Assembly: GCF_000687915.1 (NCBI RefSeq)
Contig: NZ_JHZY01000004.1
Location: forward strand, 2,254,060-2,318,059
DNA: 64,000 nucleotides
Direction of reading: 5' to 3'
DNA from: Leeuwenhoekiella sp. MAR_2009_132
Lineage (GTDB): Bacteria; Bacteroidota; Bacteroidia; Flavobacteriales; Flavobacteriaceae
Of this stretch, positions 24,852-33,445 are shown one piece after another. Under the pieces are notes generated by a model. That model ran no database searches. It was not told the origin of the DNA and saw nothing but the letters and a program-made list of their open reading frames with translations. Position 1 is the stretch's first letter; the number at the start of each line of letters is the position of its first letter. The translations under genes were made by a program, and so were the position numbers.

Positions 24852-26402
24852 TTAATCATCTAGTCCGCCACGGCGTGTACTATCTCTAGCCTCAGGCCAG
24901 GTCATTTGCTCTCCGGTTCTTTTGTTTATAGGCAAAACAATTTGTTCACGGGAAGTCTTATCTTCATCTTCACTTGCCATATAGGCTAAAACTGCAGTAA
25001 GGATTACATTATTTTGCACATCGTCCCAAACGATTTTGTCATAGGTGTCACGGTTAGTGTGCCACGTATAATTCCAGTAATCCCAGCTTAGCGAGCTTAG
25101 ATTAAATGCCGGTGCGCCAGCAGCTACAAAGGAAGCGTAGTCAGAACCTCCACGCCCCGGAGCTCCAGGAAAATTAGTTTCTATACTCGCAACTTCATCA
25201 GGTACTGCATTTAACCAGCTTCCCAAATAATCATAAGCGTTTAAAAAACCGTTGCCTGAAATCGTTGCAACACGACCAGTCCCGTTATCCTGATTAAATA
25301 CGGCTTGTACACCTTCAACAATCTCTGGGTGGTCTTTTACAAATGAACGAGAGCCGTTAAGACCTTGTTCTTCGCTTCCCCAATGTCCTACGAGTATAGT
25401 ACGTTTTGGGTTAGGGTATACTTTTTTAAGAATACGCATAGCTTCCATCATAACAAGTGTACCGGTTCCATTATCTGTGGCTCCCTGGGCTCCATCCCAA
25501 GAATCAAAATGTGCTGATAGAATTACATATTCCTCTGGTTTTTCAGTTCCTTTAATTTGAGCAATTGTATTAAAAGTAGGCGCTTCTCCCATATTCTTGG
25601 ATTCTGCTATCACCTTTATAGTAGGTTTGTCACCATAATCTGCAAGACGGTACAATAGGCCATAATCTTCTAATGCGATATCAACCATAGGTATTTTATC
25701 AGTATAAGCAGAAAATACTTTGTTTACACCAAAACCTCTAGACCAGTTGCTTGTAATTACACCTACAGCCCCTGCTTTCTCAAGTATTTTAGGTAGTTCG
25801 CGAGAAGAATATCCGGTTGTTTTAATACGTGTATTCCACGCATCGTTTTGAGCTTCTCTATCTTTTTTCATTTTTTCAAATGATTCTGGTGTTGCCCATT
25901 TTTCCCAGTTATCATCTGGTCTTCCGGTAGGCTGTGGCATAGAAATTAAGACAAATTTTCCTTTTACCTGAGAAAGCATATTTTGAAAACTAATCGAGTC
26001 TTTTGCCTCTGGAAGTATTACGACTTCGGCTTCTACACCTTTTGACGATGTCGAAGGACTCCACGCAAGTTGCATACCTTCGAGACTTACGCTACGCGGG
26101 CTTACTAAATCTATATGTGTGATACCGCGGTCCCAGCCTTTCCATACTCCCCATTGCTCATTTTCTGCAGGGATGCCCCAATCTGTATAGGTCTTTACTG
26201 CCCAGTCGTGAGCTTGTTTCATTTCTGGAGAACCTACAAGTCGCGGTCCTACCACATCAAGTAATTGATGGGCTAGTAATTTGAGTTGCGAGTTTGTTGT
26301 AGCTTCATCTACAATACTTTTTACAATTTCCTGCTGATTTTGAGCAAAAATACCTGTACTCATCATTAGACCTAAAACTGGTAGATAAAAGTTTTTTTTC
26401 AT
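24852..26402 (-). CDS. M28 family metallopeptidase with PA domain, exported
   Basis: The 516-residue product has a signal peptide (residues 1-20). A protease-associated domain occupies roughly 130-260, and the M28 catalytic domain the second half. Dinuclear-zinc ligands are visible: His and Asp in LSAHFDSWDGAQGATDNGTG, Glu in WGSEEQGLNGS, Asp in FNQDNGTG and His in TWHTNRDTYDK. The closest architecture is carboxypeptidase Q/glutamate carboxypeptidase-like dipeptidase. It ends with a hydrophilic C-terminal tail. The upstream serine hydrolase gene has its own terminator, so this gene is probably transcribed separately. Confidence 0.9.
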   Translation of the reverse strand: MKKNFYLPVLGLMMSTGIFAQNQQEIVKSIVDEATTNSQLKLLAHQLLDVVGPRLVGSPEMKQAHDWAVKTYTDWGIPAENEQWGVWKGWDRGITHIDLVSPRSVSLEGMQLAWSPSTSSKGVEAEVVILPEAKDSISFQNMLSQVKGKFVLISMPQPTGRPDDNWEKWATPESFEKMKKDREAQNDAWNTRIKTTGYSSRELPKILEKAGAVGVITSNWSRGFGVNKVFSAYTDKIPMVDIALEDYGLLYRLADYGDKPTIKVIAESKNMGEAPTFNTIAQIKGTEKPEEYVILSAHFDSWDGAQGATDNGTGTLVMMEAMRILKKVYPNPKRTILVGHWGSEEQGLNGSRSFVKDHPEIVEGVQAVFNQDNGTGRVATISGNGFLNAYDYLGSWLNAVPDEVASIETNFPGAPGRGGSDYASFVAAGAPAFNLSSLSWDYWNYTWHTNRDTYDKIVWDDVQNNVILTAVLAYMASEDEDKTSREQIVLPINKRTGEQMTWPEARDSTRRGGLDD

Positions 26403-26428
26403 TAAAATAGTGTGTTAGTTATGTCTTA

Positions 26429-26490
26429 AAAATAAAACAACCGTTTTTAATAAAACACTTAGCAGCTAAGGTTTTATCAAGAACGGTTGT
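26429..26490 (-). terminator. Compound intrinsic terminator
   Basis: On the minus strand ACAACCGTT pairs with AACGGTTGT (26482-26490 with 26437-26445), enclosing a second stem of GTTTTAT with its complement and an inner CTTAG/CTAAG. A U-rich tract follows. It lies 20 bases after the serine hydrolase stop. Confidence 0.85.
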
Positions 26491-26510
26491 TCTTTAACAG
26501 ATTTACAAAC

Positions 26511-27797
26511 TTAATTTGCTATTGAGGAGAATACAATGTTTCTAAACTTCCACGGGGTTTCATCTTTAGCATTTACGGTTTGCTTCATTATAATACCAAT
26601 TATATTCTCTACAGGATCTGCAAAATATTGTGTGTTAAAATAGCCGCCCCATTCAAAAGTCCCGGCACTTCCCTGACCACCTTTTTTAGAACCGGCTTCT
26701 TCAATTACTTTAAAAGCCAGGCCGTGACCCGCTCCCTGATCTGCCCAGATATCACCCATTTGATTACTTAAGATAACAGCTACTGTAGAAGGGCTTAGAA
26801 TGCGTTTTCCGTTTAAAGTTCCGCCGTTGAGATACATTTGTAAAAATTGTGCATAGTCTGTTATAGTACTTGAAAGTCCTGCTCCACCCGCAAAGAAAGT
26901 CTTAGCACCTTTTATAGGGTAATCTGGTTCAAAAAAATCTGTAGCCTTAGCGTCTACCCAATTGTTATTCTCGTCAAGAGATTGTATTGCAACGAGACGA
27001 TCTTGTTTGGCTTTTGGTAAATAGAACCAGGTGTCGTGCATACCTAAAGGGTCTAGAACTTCTTTTCTTAAAAACTCATCTAAGGGCTGGCCGCTTAATA
27101 GTTCAATCAAATAACCTACAACATCAACGCCTTCGCTGTATACCCAGTTTTCACCGGGATTATGATGCAAGGGTAGTTTTGCCAATTTTGGTTCGTTTTC
27201 TGCAAGTGTTACCGGTTTTGTAGTAAAACCATCTATAATACCTGCATCTGCATAAATTTTTCTAAATCTGGGGTCACTGTCTATACTGCCATAACCTATG
27301 CCCGAAGTATGGGTTAATAAATGTCTTATTGTAATGGGATTTGAAGCAGGATATGTGGTATAGCTGCCATCTGGTAATAAACTATCTAATACCTGAGCAT
27401 CTTTAAATTCTGGAATGTATTTGCTTATAGGGTCGTCTAATTGAAATTTACCACGTTCCCATAAAATCATTGCTCCTGTAGAAGTGATTGCTTTAGTCTG
27501 TGAGGCAATTCTAAAAATGGCGTCTTTCTTAAGTTCTTTATTATCTGATGTTGAAGTACCGAAGGCTTTGTGATAAACAAGCTTACCATTTCTAGCAACC
27601 AGAGCTACAATTCCAGGTATTTTATTATTCTTAATAGCAGAAACAGCCATAGAATCTATATAAGATAAATGTTGTGCACTCATCCCTTCTTTGTCGGGGT
27701 TGGCAGTAGGTAAGAGGATCTGATTTTGTTGAGCTGCCAGATTAAGGCAAAAAAATAACGCCCCATAAAAGGCGTATTTGTGTATTTTAAATTTCAT
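26511..27797 (-). CDS. Serine hydrolase, beta-lactamase class C / esterase family, exported
   Basis: The 428-residue product has a signal peptide (cleavage after NLAA, about residue 22) and the beta-lactamase/penicillin-binding fold. The nucleophile is Ser99 in SQTK (SxxK motif); the Tyr motif is NWVYSEGVDVVG (YxN replaced by YSE, as in family VIII esterases); the third motif is in the GGQGSAGTFEWGG region instead of KTG. This pattern points to an esterase or D-amino-peptidase rather than an antibiotic-resistance enzyme. It may share a transcript with the upstream small exported protein (43-base gap). Confidence 0.87.
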   Translation of the reverse strand: MKFKIHKYAFYGALFFCLNLAAQQNQILLPTANPDKEGMSAQHLSYIDSMAVSAIKNNKIPGIVALVARNGKLVYHKAFGTSTSDNKELKKDAIFRIASQTKAITSTGAMILWERGKFQLDDPISKYIPEFKDAQVLDSLLPDGSYTTYPASNPITIRHLLTHTSGIGYGSIDSDPRFRKIYADAGIIDGFTTKPVTLAENEPKLAKLPLHHNPGENWVYSEGVDVVGYLIELLSGQPLDEFLRKEVLDPLGMHDTWFYLPKAKQDRLVAIQSLDENNNWVDAKATDFFEPDYPIKGAKTFFAGGAGLSSTITDYAQFLQMYLNGGTLNGKRILSPSTVAVILSNQMGDIWADQGAGHGLAFKVIEEAGSKKGGQGSAGTFEWGGYFNTQYFADPVENIIGIIMKQTVNAKDETPWKFRNIVFSSIAN

Positions 27798-27840
27798 ATT
27801 ATATAATTGAAAGCATTACTATTAAGTCGAAAAATAAGTT

Positions 27841-28215
27841 TTATTTAGAGGTTTTGTGCGATGATGCGCCTAAGGTTATTATTTTTCCTGAAGAGCTTGA
27901 ATTTTTAGTGTTTATTTTTTCTTGAGATAATTTTATCTCATTATTTTGGGATTGATATTCTCTCAATGTAAGACTCAATGTTTGATATCCTACCATATTA
28001 AAAAGAATTGTGTCTTCCTGCTTAACCCCATTTGCTTGCTCAAAATAGAATACTCCGTTATTTTTTGAGGTAACACCTTTCTTAATAGATTTTATAAAAA
28101 CATTTACCCCTGCGATGGGTTTTTCTGTTTTAAGATCTGTTATGGTGCCATACAAACGTTGTCCATAAAATGTAGACGTAAATACTAAACAAATAATGAC
28201 TATAAACGATTTCAT
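27841..28215 (-). CDS. Stand-alone carboxypeptidase-regulatory-like domain protein
   Basis: The 124-residue exported protein (signal peptide ending FYGQ) consists of one CarboxypepD_reg-like beta-sandwich: LYGTITDLKTEKPIAGVNVF, then a G..S.NNGVFYF turn and FNMVGYQTLSLTL. This domain usually forms the N-terminus of SusC-like TonB-dependent receptors, but here it is followed only by a Ser/Lys-rich tail. Whether it is a remnant of a longer receptor or an independent adaptor cannot be decided. Confidence 0.75.
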   Translation of the reverse strand: MKSFIVIICLVFTSTFYGQRLYGTITDLKTEKPIAGVNVFIKSIKKGVTSKNNGVFYFEQANGVKQEDTILFNMVGYQTLSLTLREYQSQNNEIKLSQEKINTKNSSSSGKIITLGASSHKTSK

Positions 28216-28367
28216 TTCTGCTTTACTTTTAAACTTAAATGTGCTTCATTAAGAAGCTTTTAAAAAATTAGATATTAAAAATACAGAAATATATATCGTT
28301 TGCGTAATTAATATTGAAAATAATTAAGTTAAAATAGGATTGAATTTTAAAATTAAAAGTTCAAAAT

Positions 28368-29651
28368 TTACTCTTTGTAAAGCAAATATTTAGAACGTAT
28401 TTGTTTGAAATGTTCTAAATCTTGTGACCACCCGGCTTTAATTTCACTAAATGAAACGCCGCTTTCTATTTGCTTCTGAAGTTTTGCGGTACCTGCGTGG
28501 GCAGTGAAATTGGCTGTGTTAAAGAATGCATCTTTCTTTGAGTAATTTGCATACGCGTCAATAATATAAGTAAGGTTTACCTCGCGTAAATTAGAAATTT
28601 CTCTTAGGTCTAAACCATTACAAACCTCACCATTAAATTTTGGGCTTTTAGAGCCAAAGTTAGGTGCAGGCTTATAGCTCAGCTTGTATTTTGAAGCAGG
28701 TAAATACGGTGAACCTATAATTTGAAATTGCATTTCGGTGCCACGACCCGCATTGAGTGCAGTACCCTCACATAAACCAAGGCTGGGGTACAACATAACA
28801 GATTGATCGTTAGGTAAATTAGGTGATGGTCGTACTGGTAATGAATACGGCAAGCTATGACTGTAATCTTGCATGGGAATAACGGTGAGTTTTACTGGTT
28901 TGGTGGTTTTTAACCAACCTTCTTGAGTCATCATCGTGGCATACTCACCTATGGTCATGCCGTGTACTAATGGTACTCCTGCGTGCATACCCAGAAAACT
29001 GGTGTGCGCCGCTTCCATAACAGGGCCATCTACATAACTTCCGTTAGGATTAGGCCGGTCTAAAACCAATACCTCAATACCCGCATCTGCAGCAGCTTCT
29101 AAAACATAATGCAATGTGGCTATATAGGTATAAAAACGAACACCCACATCCTGAATATCAAAAACAAGAATGTCTATACCCGCTAACTGTTCTGGTTTTG
29201 GCTTTTTATGGTTTCCATATAATGAAATAACCTCAAGACCTGTTTTAGGATCTCTTCCATTTTTAACTGCTTCACCGGCGTCTGCGGTACCTCTAAAACC
29301 ATGTTCTGGAGAAAATACTTTTATAATATGTTGATTAAGACTTAGTAGTGAATCAACAAGATGTGTATAGACTTGAGTACCATCCTGTTGTTCTCCTTTT
29401 AAGATAAGTGAGCTTGGATTCCCCACTATGGCAATTCGTTTGTTTTTAAGGAGTGGCAGATAAGCTTCTGTACGATTAGCTCCTAAAACAAGTTTTGATG
29501 TTTCGGTAGGAGTGAGGGTAGTCAAAGCAGGCGCTGACGTATTTTTTAATTCTAATGGGGTTGTGTTTGTTTTTGATTGTTGACCGTTTCCACAGGAAAT
29601 TGCAAACACAAAAACTAAAAAAAGGGTACTTTTGAGCGAATAAAACGCCAT
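28368..29651 (-). CDS. DUF1343 lipoprotein (NamZ-like exo-beta-N-acetylmuramidase family)
   Basis: The 427-residue product from ATG 29651 has a lipoprotein signal (FLVFVFAISC). The DUF1343 domain shows KRIAIVGNPSS, HIIKVFSPEHGFRGTADAGE, DILVFDIQDVGVRFYTYI, VLDRPNPNG, and NAGRGTEMQFQIIGSPYL. Members related to NamZ cleave N-acetylmuramic acid from peptidoglycan fragments, so a cell-wall recycling role is reasonable. A longer frame reaching 29855 runs backward into the divergent permease gene and is rejected because the lipoprotein signal starts at 29651. Its ATG is only 4 bases from the start of the permease gene. Confidence 0.87.
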   Translation of the reverse strand: MAFYSLKSTLFLVFVFAISCGNGQQSKTNTTPLELKNTSAPALTTLTPTETSKLVLGANRTEAYLPLLKNKRIAIVGNPSSLILKGEQQDGTQVYTHLVDSLLSLNQHIIKVFSPEHGFRGTADAGEAVKNGRDPKTGLEVISLYGNHKKPKPEQLAGIDILVFDIQDVGVRFYTYIATLHYVLEAAADAGIEVLVLDRPNPNGSYVDGPVMEAAHTSFLGMHAGVPLVHGMTIGEYATMMTQEGWLKTTKPVKLTVIPMQDYSHSLPYSLPVRPSPNLPNDQSVMLYPSLGLCEGTALNAGRGTEMQFQIIGSPYLPASKYKLSYKPAPNFGSKSPKFNGEVCNGLDLREISNLREVNLTYIIDAYANYSKKDAFFNTANFTAHAGTAKLQKQIESGVSFSEIKAGWSQDLEHFKQIRSKYLLYKE

Positions 29652-29655
29652 ACGA

Positions 29656-30885
29656 TTGAATTTTGAATATTTTACAGCTAAACGCATAATTGGCGCAAAG
29701 AAGTATAAAAGTACTGCTTCAACTCCTATTATAAAAATCGCCATAATTGCAATTATTTTGGGGATGGTGATGATGATGATAACCATCGCTACCGGAGTAG
29801 GTCTGCAACAAAAGATACGAGAAAAAGTTTCGGCCTTTAATGGTGATATTATCATCTCTCAGTTTGATGGTAATAACAGTGATATTACTTTAAATCCTAT
29901 ACCTAAAGATCAACCTTTCTATCCTCAATTTACAGCCGTGCCCGACGTAAGCCACATTCAGGCTACAGCAACAAAAGCAGGGGTAATACGAACTCCTACA
30001 GATTTTGAAGGAATAATCGTAAAAGGCGTAGGAGCAGATTATCGCTGGGATTATATGAAAGATTTTCTTATAGAAGGGCGAATACCAGATTATAATGCAG
30101 GGCTAAACACAGAGATTTTAGTAAGTAATTACCAGGCTAAACGTTTAGGGTTTAAAAATGGAGATAAAGTAATCGTGTTTTTCTTAAAAGAAGATGGCGG
30201 ATTTTTAAATCGACGTTTTGATATAGTAGGAATCTACGATAGCGGTTTTCAGGAATTTGATGAGAGTTTCTTGTTTGCAGATATACGACACGTTCAAAAA
30301 CTAAATAAATGGGATGACAACCAAGTGGGAGCATTTGAAGTATTTGTTTCAGATTTTGATCGTCTTGATGCTATAGGAAACGAGGTGTTTGAGAATACGG
30401 GTTCGTTCTTAAATTCTATGACAATCACAAAAAAGTACTATTCTATTTTTGAATGGTTATCGTTATTTGATTTTAATATCGCACTTATTATCGTAGTGAT
30501 GATTATTGTGGCCGGTATTAATATGATAGTCGCTTTACTCGTACTTATCTTAGAGCGAACACCTATGGTAGGTATTCTTAAAGCTTTAGGAGCCAGCAAT
30601 TGGAGCATACGTAAAATATTTATGTACAATGCACTTTATTTGGTAGGTATAGGTTTATTCTGGGGTAACATTATTGGTATAGGTTTACTACTGCTTCAAA
30701 AATATTTGGGTATTATAACATTAAATCCCGAAACATATTATGTGAGTGAAGCTCCTGTTTATATAGACTGGTACTATATTGTTCTTCTTAACGTGGGCAC
30801 GTTTATTTTATGTGCTGTAATGCTTCTGGTACCATCTTATGTAATCACACGTATTTCTCCTGTAAAGACTATAAAATTTAATTAA
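29656..30885 (+). CDS. FtsX-like ABC transporter permease (LolC/LolE/MacB type)
   Basis: The 409-residue product starts at TTG 29656 (MNFEYFTAKRI), which matches the usual beginning of flavobacterial FtsX-type permeases. It has four membrane helices (about 26-50, 270-298, 322-348, 373-398) with a large periplasmic domain after the first, as in LolC/E lipoprotein-releasing permeases. No ATPase gene is adjacent. It is divergent from the DUF1343 lipoprotein gene with 4 bases between start codons, so its promoter should lie within that gene. Confidence 0.85.
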   Translation: MNFEYFTAKRIIGAKKYKSTASTPIIKIAIIAIILGMVMMMITIATGVGLQQKIREKVSAFNGDIIISQFDGNNSDITLNPIPKDQPFYPQFTAVPDVSHIQATATKAGVIRTPTDFEGIIVKGVGADYRWDYMKDFLIEGRIPDYNAGLNTEILVSNYQAKRLGFKNGDKVIVFFLKEDGGFLNRRFDIVGIYDSGFQEFDESFLFADIRHVQKLNKWDDNQVGAFEVFVSDFDRLDAIGNEVFENTGSFLNSMTITKKYYSIFEWLSLFDFNIALIIVVMIIVAGINMIVALLVLILERTPMVGILKALGASNWSIRKIFMYNALYLVGIGLFWGNIIGIGLLLLQKYLGIITLNPETYYVSEAPVYIDWYYIVLLNVGTFILCAVMLLVPSYVITRISPVKTIKFN

Positions 30886-31026
30886 GACCTTTTTTACTTT
30901 CGCATTCGCGGAAATTTTCTAGAGATATTACAATCGGGTGGTTGTTTTTGACAACTGAGTAATTTCTAATTTTCAAACTGTGATTAGTGATACATCTTTG
31001 ACACGCTAATCAATACATTTATAAAA

Positions 31027-31674
31027 TTGGAAACTACAATTACAATCGCTATTTACATTCACGCTTTTTTCGGAGCTATAGGTTTAATCGCCGGGACGCT
31101 AAGTTTTGTGGTTAAGAAAGGAAGTAAACTTCACAAAAAAGCAGGCAACTGGTTTGCGATAGGAATGCTTGTGAGTTCAGGAATATCATTGCCTGTAGCG
31201 TGTATGCCGGGTCATAAAAATCAATTTTTGTTTTTAATAGGTTTGTTTACTATTTATATGGTAATCGTAGGTAAACGGGCATTAAGATTCAAATCAATTA
31301 AAGTTGAGGTGTCTAAGGTAGACTGGCTAATTACGGGTCTTATGATTTTAATTTCGCTTTTTATGATGGTTTATGGGAGTTTAGCATTTGCTGAGGTTTC
31401 CTTTTTATATGTCTATTTTGGTATAATAGGGCTAATAATATGTACTACAGATATCCGTTTTTTAAAAAATCCAAGAAAGACCAAAACTGCCTGGCTTGTG
31501 CAACATATAGGAAAAATAATGGGAGCTTACATCGCTTCAGTAACGGCATTTCTAGTTGCCGGTTTAAGTATTCCCGGTGTTGCGGTATGGGTTTTACCTT
31601 CAGTATTAGGAACGTTTAGTATTCTATATTGGATACGTAAAACTAAGAAAAAGAAGGTCTTAACAATAAAATAA
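31027..31674 (+). CDS. Multi-pass membrane protein, DUF2306-like
   Basis: The 215-residue product has six to seven hydrophobic helices, with conserved-looking features of DUF2306-like predicted membrane proteins: an early IHAFFGAIGLIAGTLSFVV, KKGSKLHKKAGNWFA, and a late LVQHIGKIMGAYIASVTAFL. The histidines could bind haem or metal, but this is unproven. The start is a TTG at 31027, since no ATG fits the first helix. It is monocistronic or follows the permease gene after 141 bases. Confidence 0.72.
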   Translation: METTITIAIYIHAFFGAIGLIAGTLSFVVKKGSKLHKKAGNWFAIGMLVSSGISLPVACMPGHKNQFLFLIGLFTIYMVIVGKRALRFKSIKVEVSKVDWLITGLMILISLFMMVYGSLAFAEVSFLYVYFGIIGLIICTTDIRFLKNPRKTKTAWLVQHIGKIMGAYIASVTAFLVAGLSIPGVAVWVLPSVLGTFSILYWIRKTKKKKVLTIK

Positions 31675-31849
31675 CTTAGTCGCCTCAAAGAATTACAATC
31701 CTAAAAGCTCAAAATTTAGTAGTTAAAAAGTCTTGTAAATTCTCATTTTAAATGATTTTCTCTCTTTATTTTTTTCGGAATAAATAGTGTGAGTGAGTAA
31801 TATGTAGAAATTTATTAAAATTATAACTTGCGACCCTAAGTAGATTTTT

Positions 31850-32830
31850 ATGCAATACGCCCAGAATATTCTTGAAACAATAGGTAATACACCGCTTGTA
31901 AAACTCAATAAACTTACTGCAGAACTCCCCTGTTTGGTTTTAGCCAAATACGAGACTTTTAACCCCGGGAATTCTGTAAAAGATAGAATGGCTCTTAAAA
32001 TGGTTGAAGATGCAGAAGCAGCCGGGATTTTAAAACCGGGAGGTACAATTATTGAAGGTACTTCTGGCAATACAGGAATGGGGCTTGCGCTTGTAGCTAT
32101 TGTAAAAGGCTATAAAATGATTTGCGTAATCTCAGATAAACAAAGTAAAGAGAAAGTAGATATTTTAAAAGCTGTAGGGAGTGAGGTAATTGTTTGCCCT
32201 ACAGATGTAGAGCCAGATGATCCCAGGTCTTACTACAGTACTTCAAAACGTCTTGCCGAGGAAACACCCAATTCCTGGTACGTAAATCAATATGACAATC
32301 CCAGCAATTGTAAAGCGCATTTTGAATCTACAGGACCCGAGATATGGGAGCAAACTGCTGGTAAAATCACTCATTTTGTAGTAGGAGTAGGTACAGGTGG
32401 TACCATTTCTGGTGTAGGATCTTATCTAAAAATGAAAAACCCAAACGTAAAAGTTTGGGGTGTTGATACTTATGGCTCCGTTTTTAAGAAATACCACGAA
32501 ACCGGAATATTTGATAAAAATGAGATCTACCCTTACATTACGGAAGGGATAGGCGAAGATATTCTGCCGCTAAATGTGAATTTTAATGTTATTGACGGTT
32601 TCACAAAAGTCACAGATAAAGATGCTGCAGTTTACACACAACGCTTATCTAAAGAAGAAGGTTTCTTTTTAGGTAATTCTGCCGGTGCAGCTATAAAAGG
32701 ATTGCTTCAACTGAAAGAGCATTTTACAAAAGATGACGTGGTAGTAGTCCTTTTTCACGATCACGGTAGCCGCTATGTTGGTAAAATGTATAATGACGAC
32801 TGGATGCGTGAAAAAGGATTTATTGATTAA
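31850..32830 (+). CDS. PLP-dependent cysteine synthase / cystathionine beta-synthase family enzyme
   Basis: The 326-residue enzyme is a fold-type II PLP protein. It has IGNTPLVKLNKL near the N-terminus, the PLP-binding Lys in NPGNSVKDRMA, the substrate loop GTSGNTGMGLAL, the phosphate loop GTGGTISGVG, and EGIGEDILPLN, the last more typical of cystathionine beta-synthase than of CysK. There is no C-terminal CBS domain. Either O-acetylserine or serine plus homocysteine/sulfide chemistry is possible. Its stop overlaps the convergent gene by TTAA. Confidence 0.88.
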   Translation: MQYAQNILETIGNTPLVKLNKLTAELPCLVLAKYETFNPGNSVKDRMALKMVEDAEAAGILKPGGTIIEGTSGNTGMGLALVAIVKGYKMICVISDKQSKEKVDILKAVGSEVIVCPTDVEPDDPRSYYSTSKRLAEETPNSWYVNQYDNPSNCKAHFESTGPEIWEQTAGKITHFVVGVGTGGTISGVGSYLKMKNPNVKVWGVDTYGSVFKKYHETGIFDKNEIYPYITEGIGEDILPLNVNFNVIDGFTKVTDKDAAVYTQRLSKEEGFFLGNSAGAAIKGLLQLKEHFTKDDVVVVLFHDHGSRYVGKMYNDDWMREKGFID

Positions 32831-33354
32831 ATATCTTCTTTAGATGCGTTTAAACGTTCTATTTTATAATCTTCATCTTCTCCATTTTTAGAGATGGTTG
32901 CATAGCCATTATAGGTTTCAGAATTACCATCTTTAGTTTTAATTGTATACCGTAGCGGCAACTTGATGTTTGTACCATTATCTTGAGTTGTAACTGTGGC
33001 TTTTTCGGTTTCTGTAAAAGTTACCGTTACGGTCTCAATATTAGCATGCTTATCTGAAAAATCACTTCTAGTACCTCGATCACTAGTGATTGACATTGCT
33101 TCATAAGCTTTCATATCATCTCCTTCATTTAAGGCATCAAAGTATTTATTTATCTGATTTTTAGCGCTATTTATTTCAGCGAGGTCTTTTTGATTAGTTG
33201 ACACATCACTTAGTTCAACCTGGGTGGTGCCGTCTTCAGCTATTTTTTCGGTTTTGTCTTCAAGCCTCATTTCATCGCTATTTGTTTTTCGGTTTACACA
33301 AGATGAAATAACTAATGTTGTAGCCAGACTAAGTATAAAAATTGATTTTTTCAT
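32827..33354 (-). CDS. Lipoprotein of unknown function
   Basis: The 175-residue product has a lipoprotein signal (TLVISSC, Cys19) followed by a polar linker and a DUF4878/NTF2-like cone-shaped domain: an AKNQINKYFDALNEGDDMKA helix and antiparallel strands with ETYNGYATISKNG. This fold is common in periplasmic binding or immunity-type lipoproteins. Function unknown. It overlaps the PLP-enzyme gene by four bases at the stops. Confidence 0.72.
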   Translation of the reverse strand: MKKSIFILSLATTLVISSCVNRKTNSDEMRLEDKTEKIAEDGTTQVELSDVSTNQKDLAEINSAKNQINKYFDALNEGDDMKAYEAMSITSDRGTRSDFSDKHANIETVTVTFTETEKATVTTQDNGTNIKLPLRYTIKTKDGNSETYNGYATISKNGEDEDYKIERLNASKEDI

Positions 33355-33445
33355 AGTATTGTTTCTTTGATTTTTTTTTAAAATTAAGAAGCACGAGCGG
33401 TTGATGTTATTAAGGTTATGCTAAATTTTAATTACATTTATAAGA

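Noticed and set aside
29652..29855. N-terminal extension of the DUF1343 frame into the permease gene
   Set aside because: It is antisense to a conserved permease helix and the lipoprotein signal starts at 29651.
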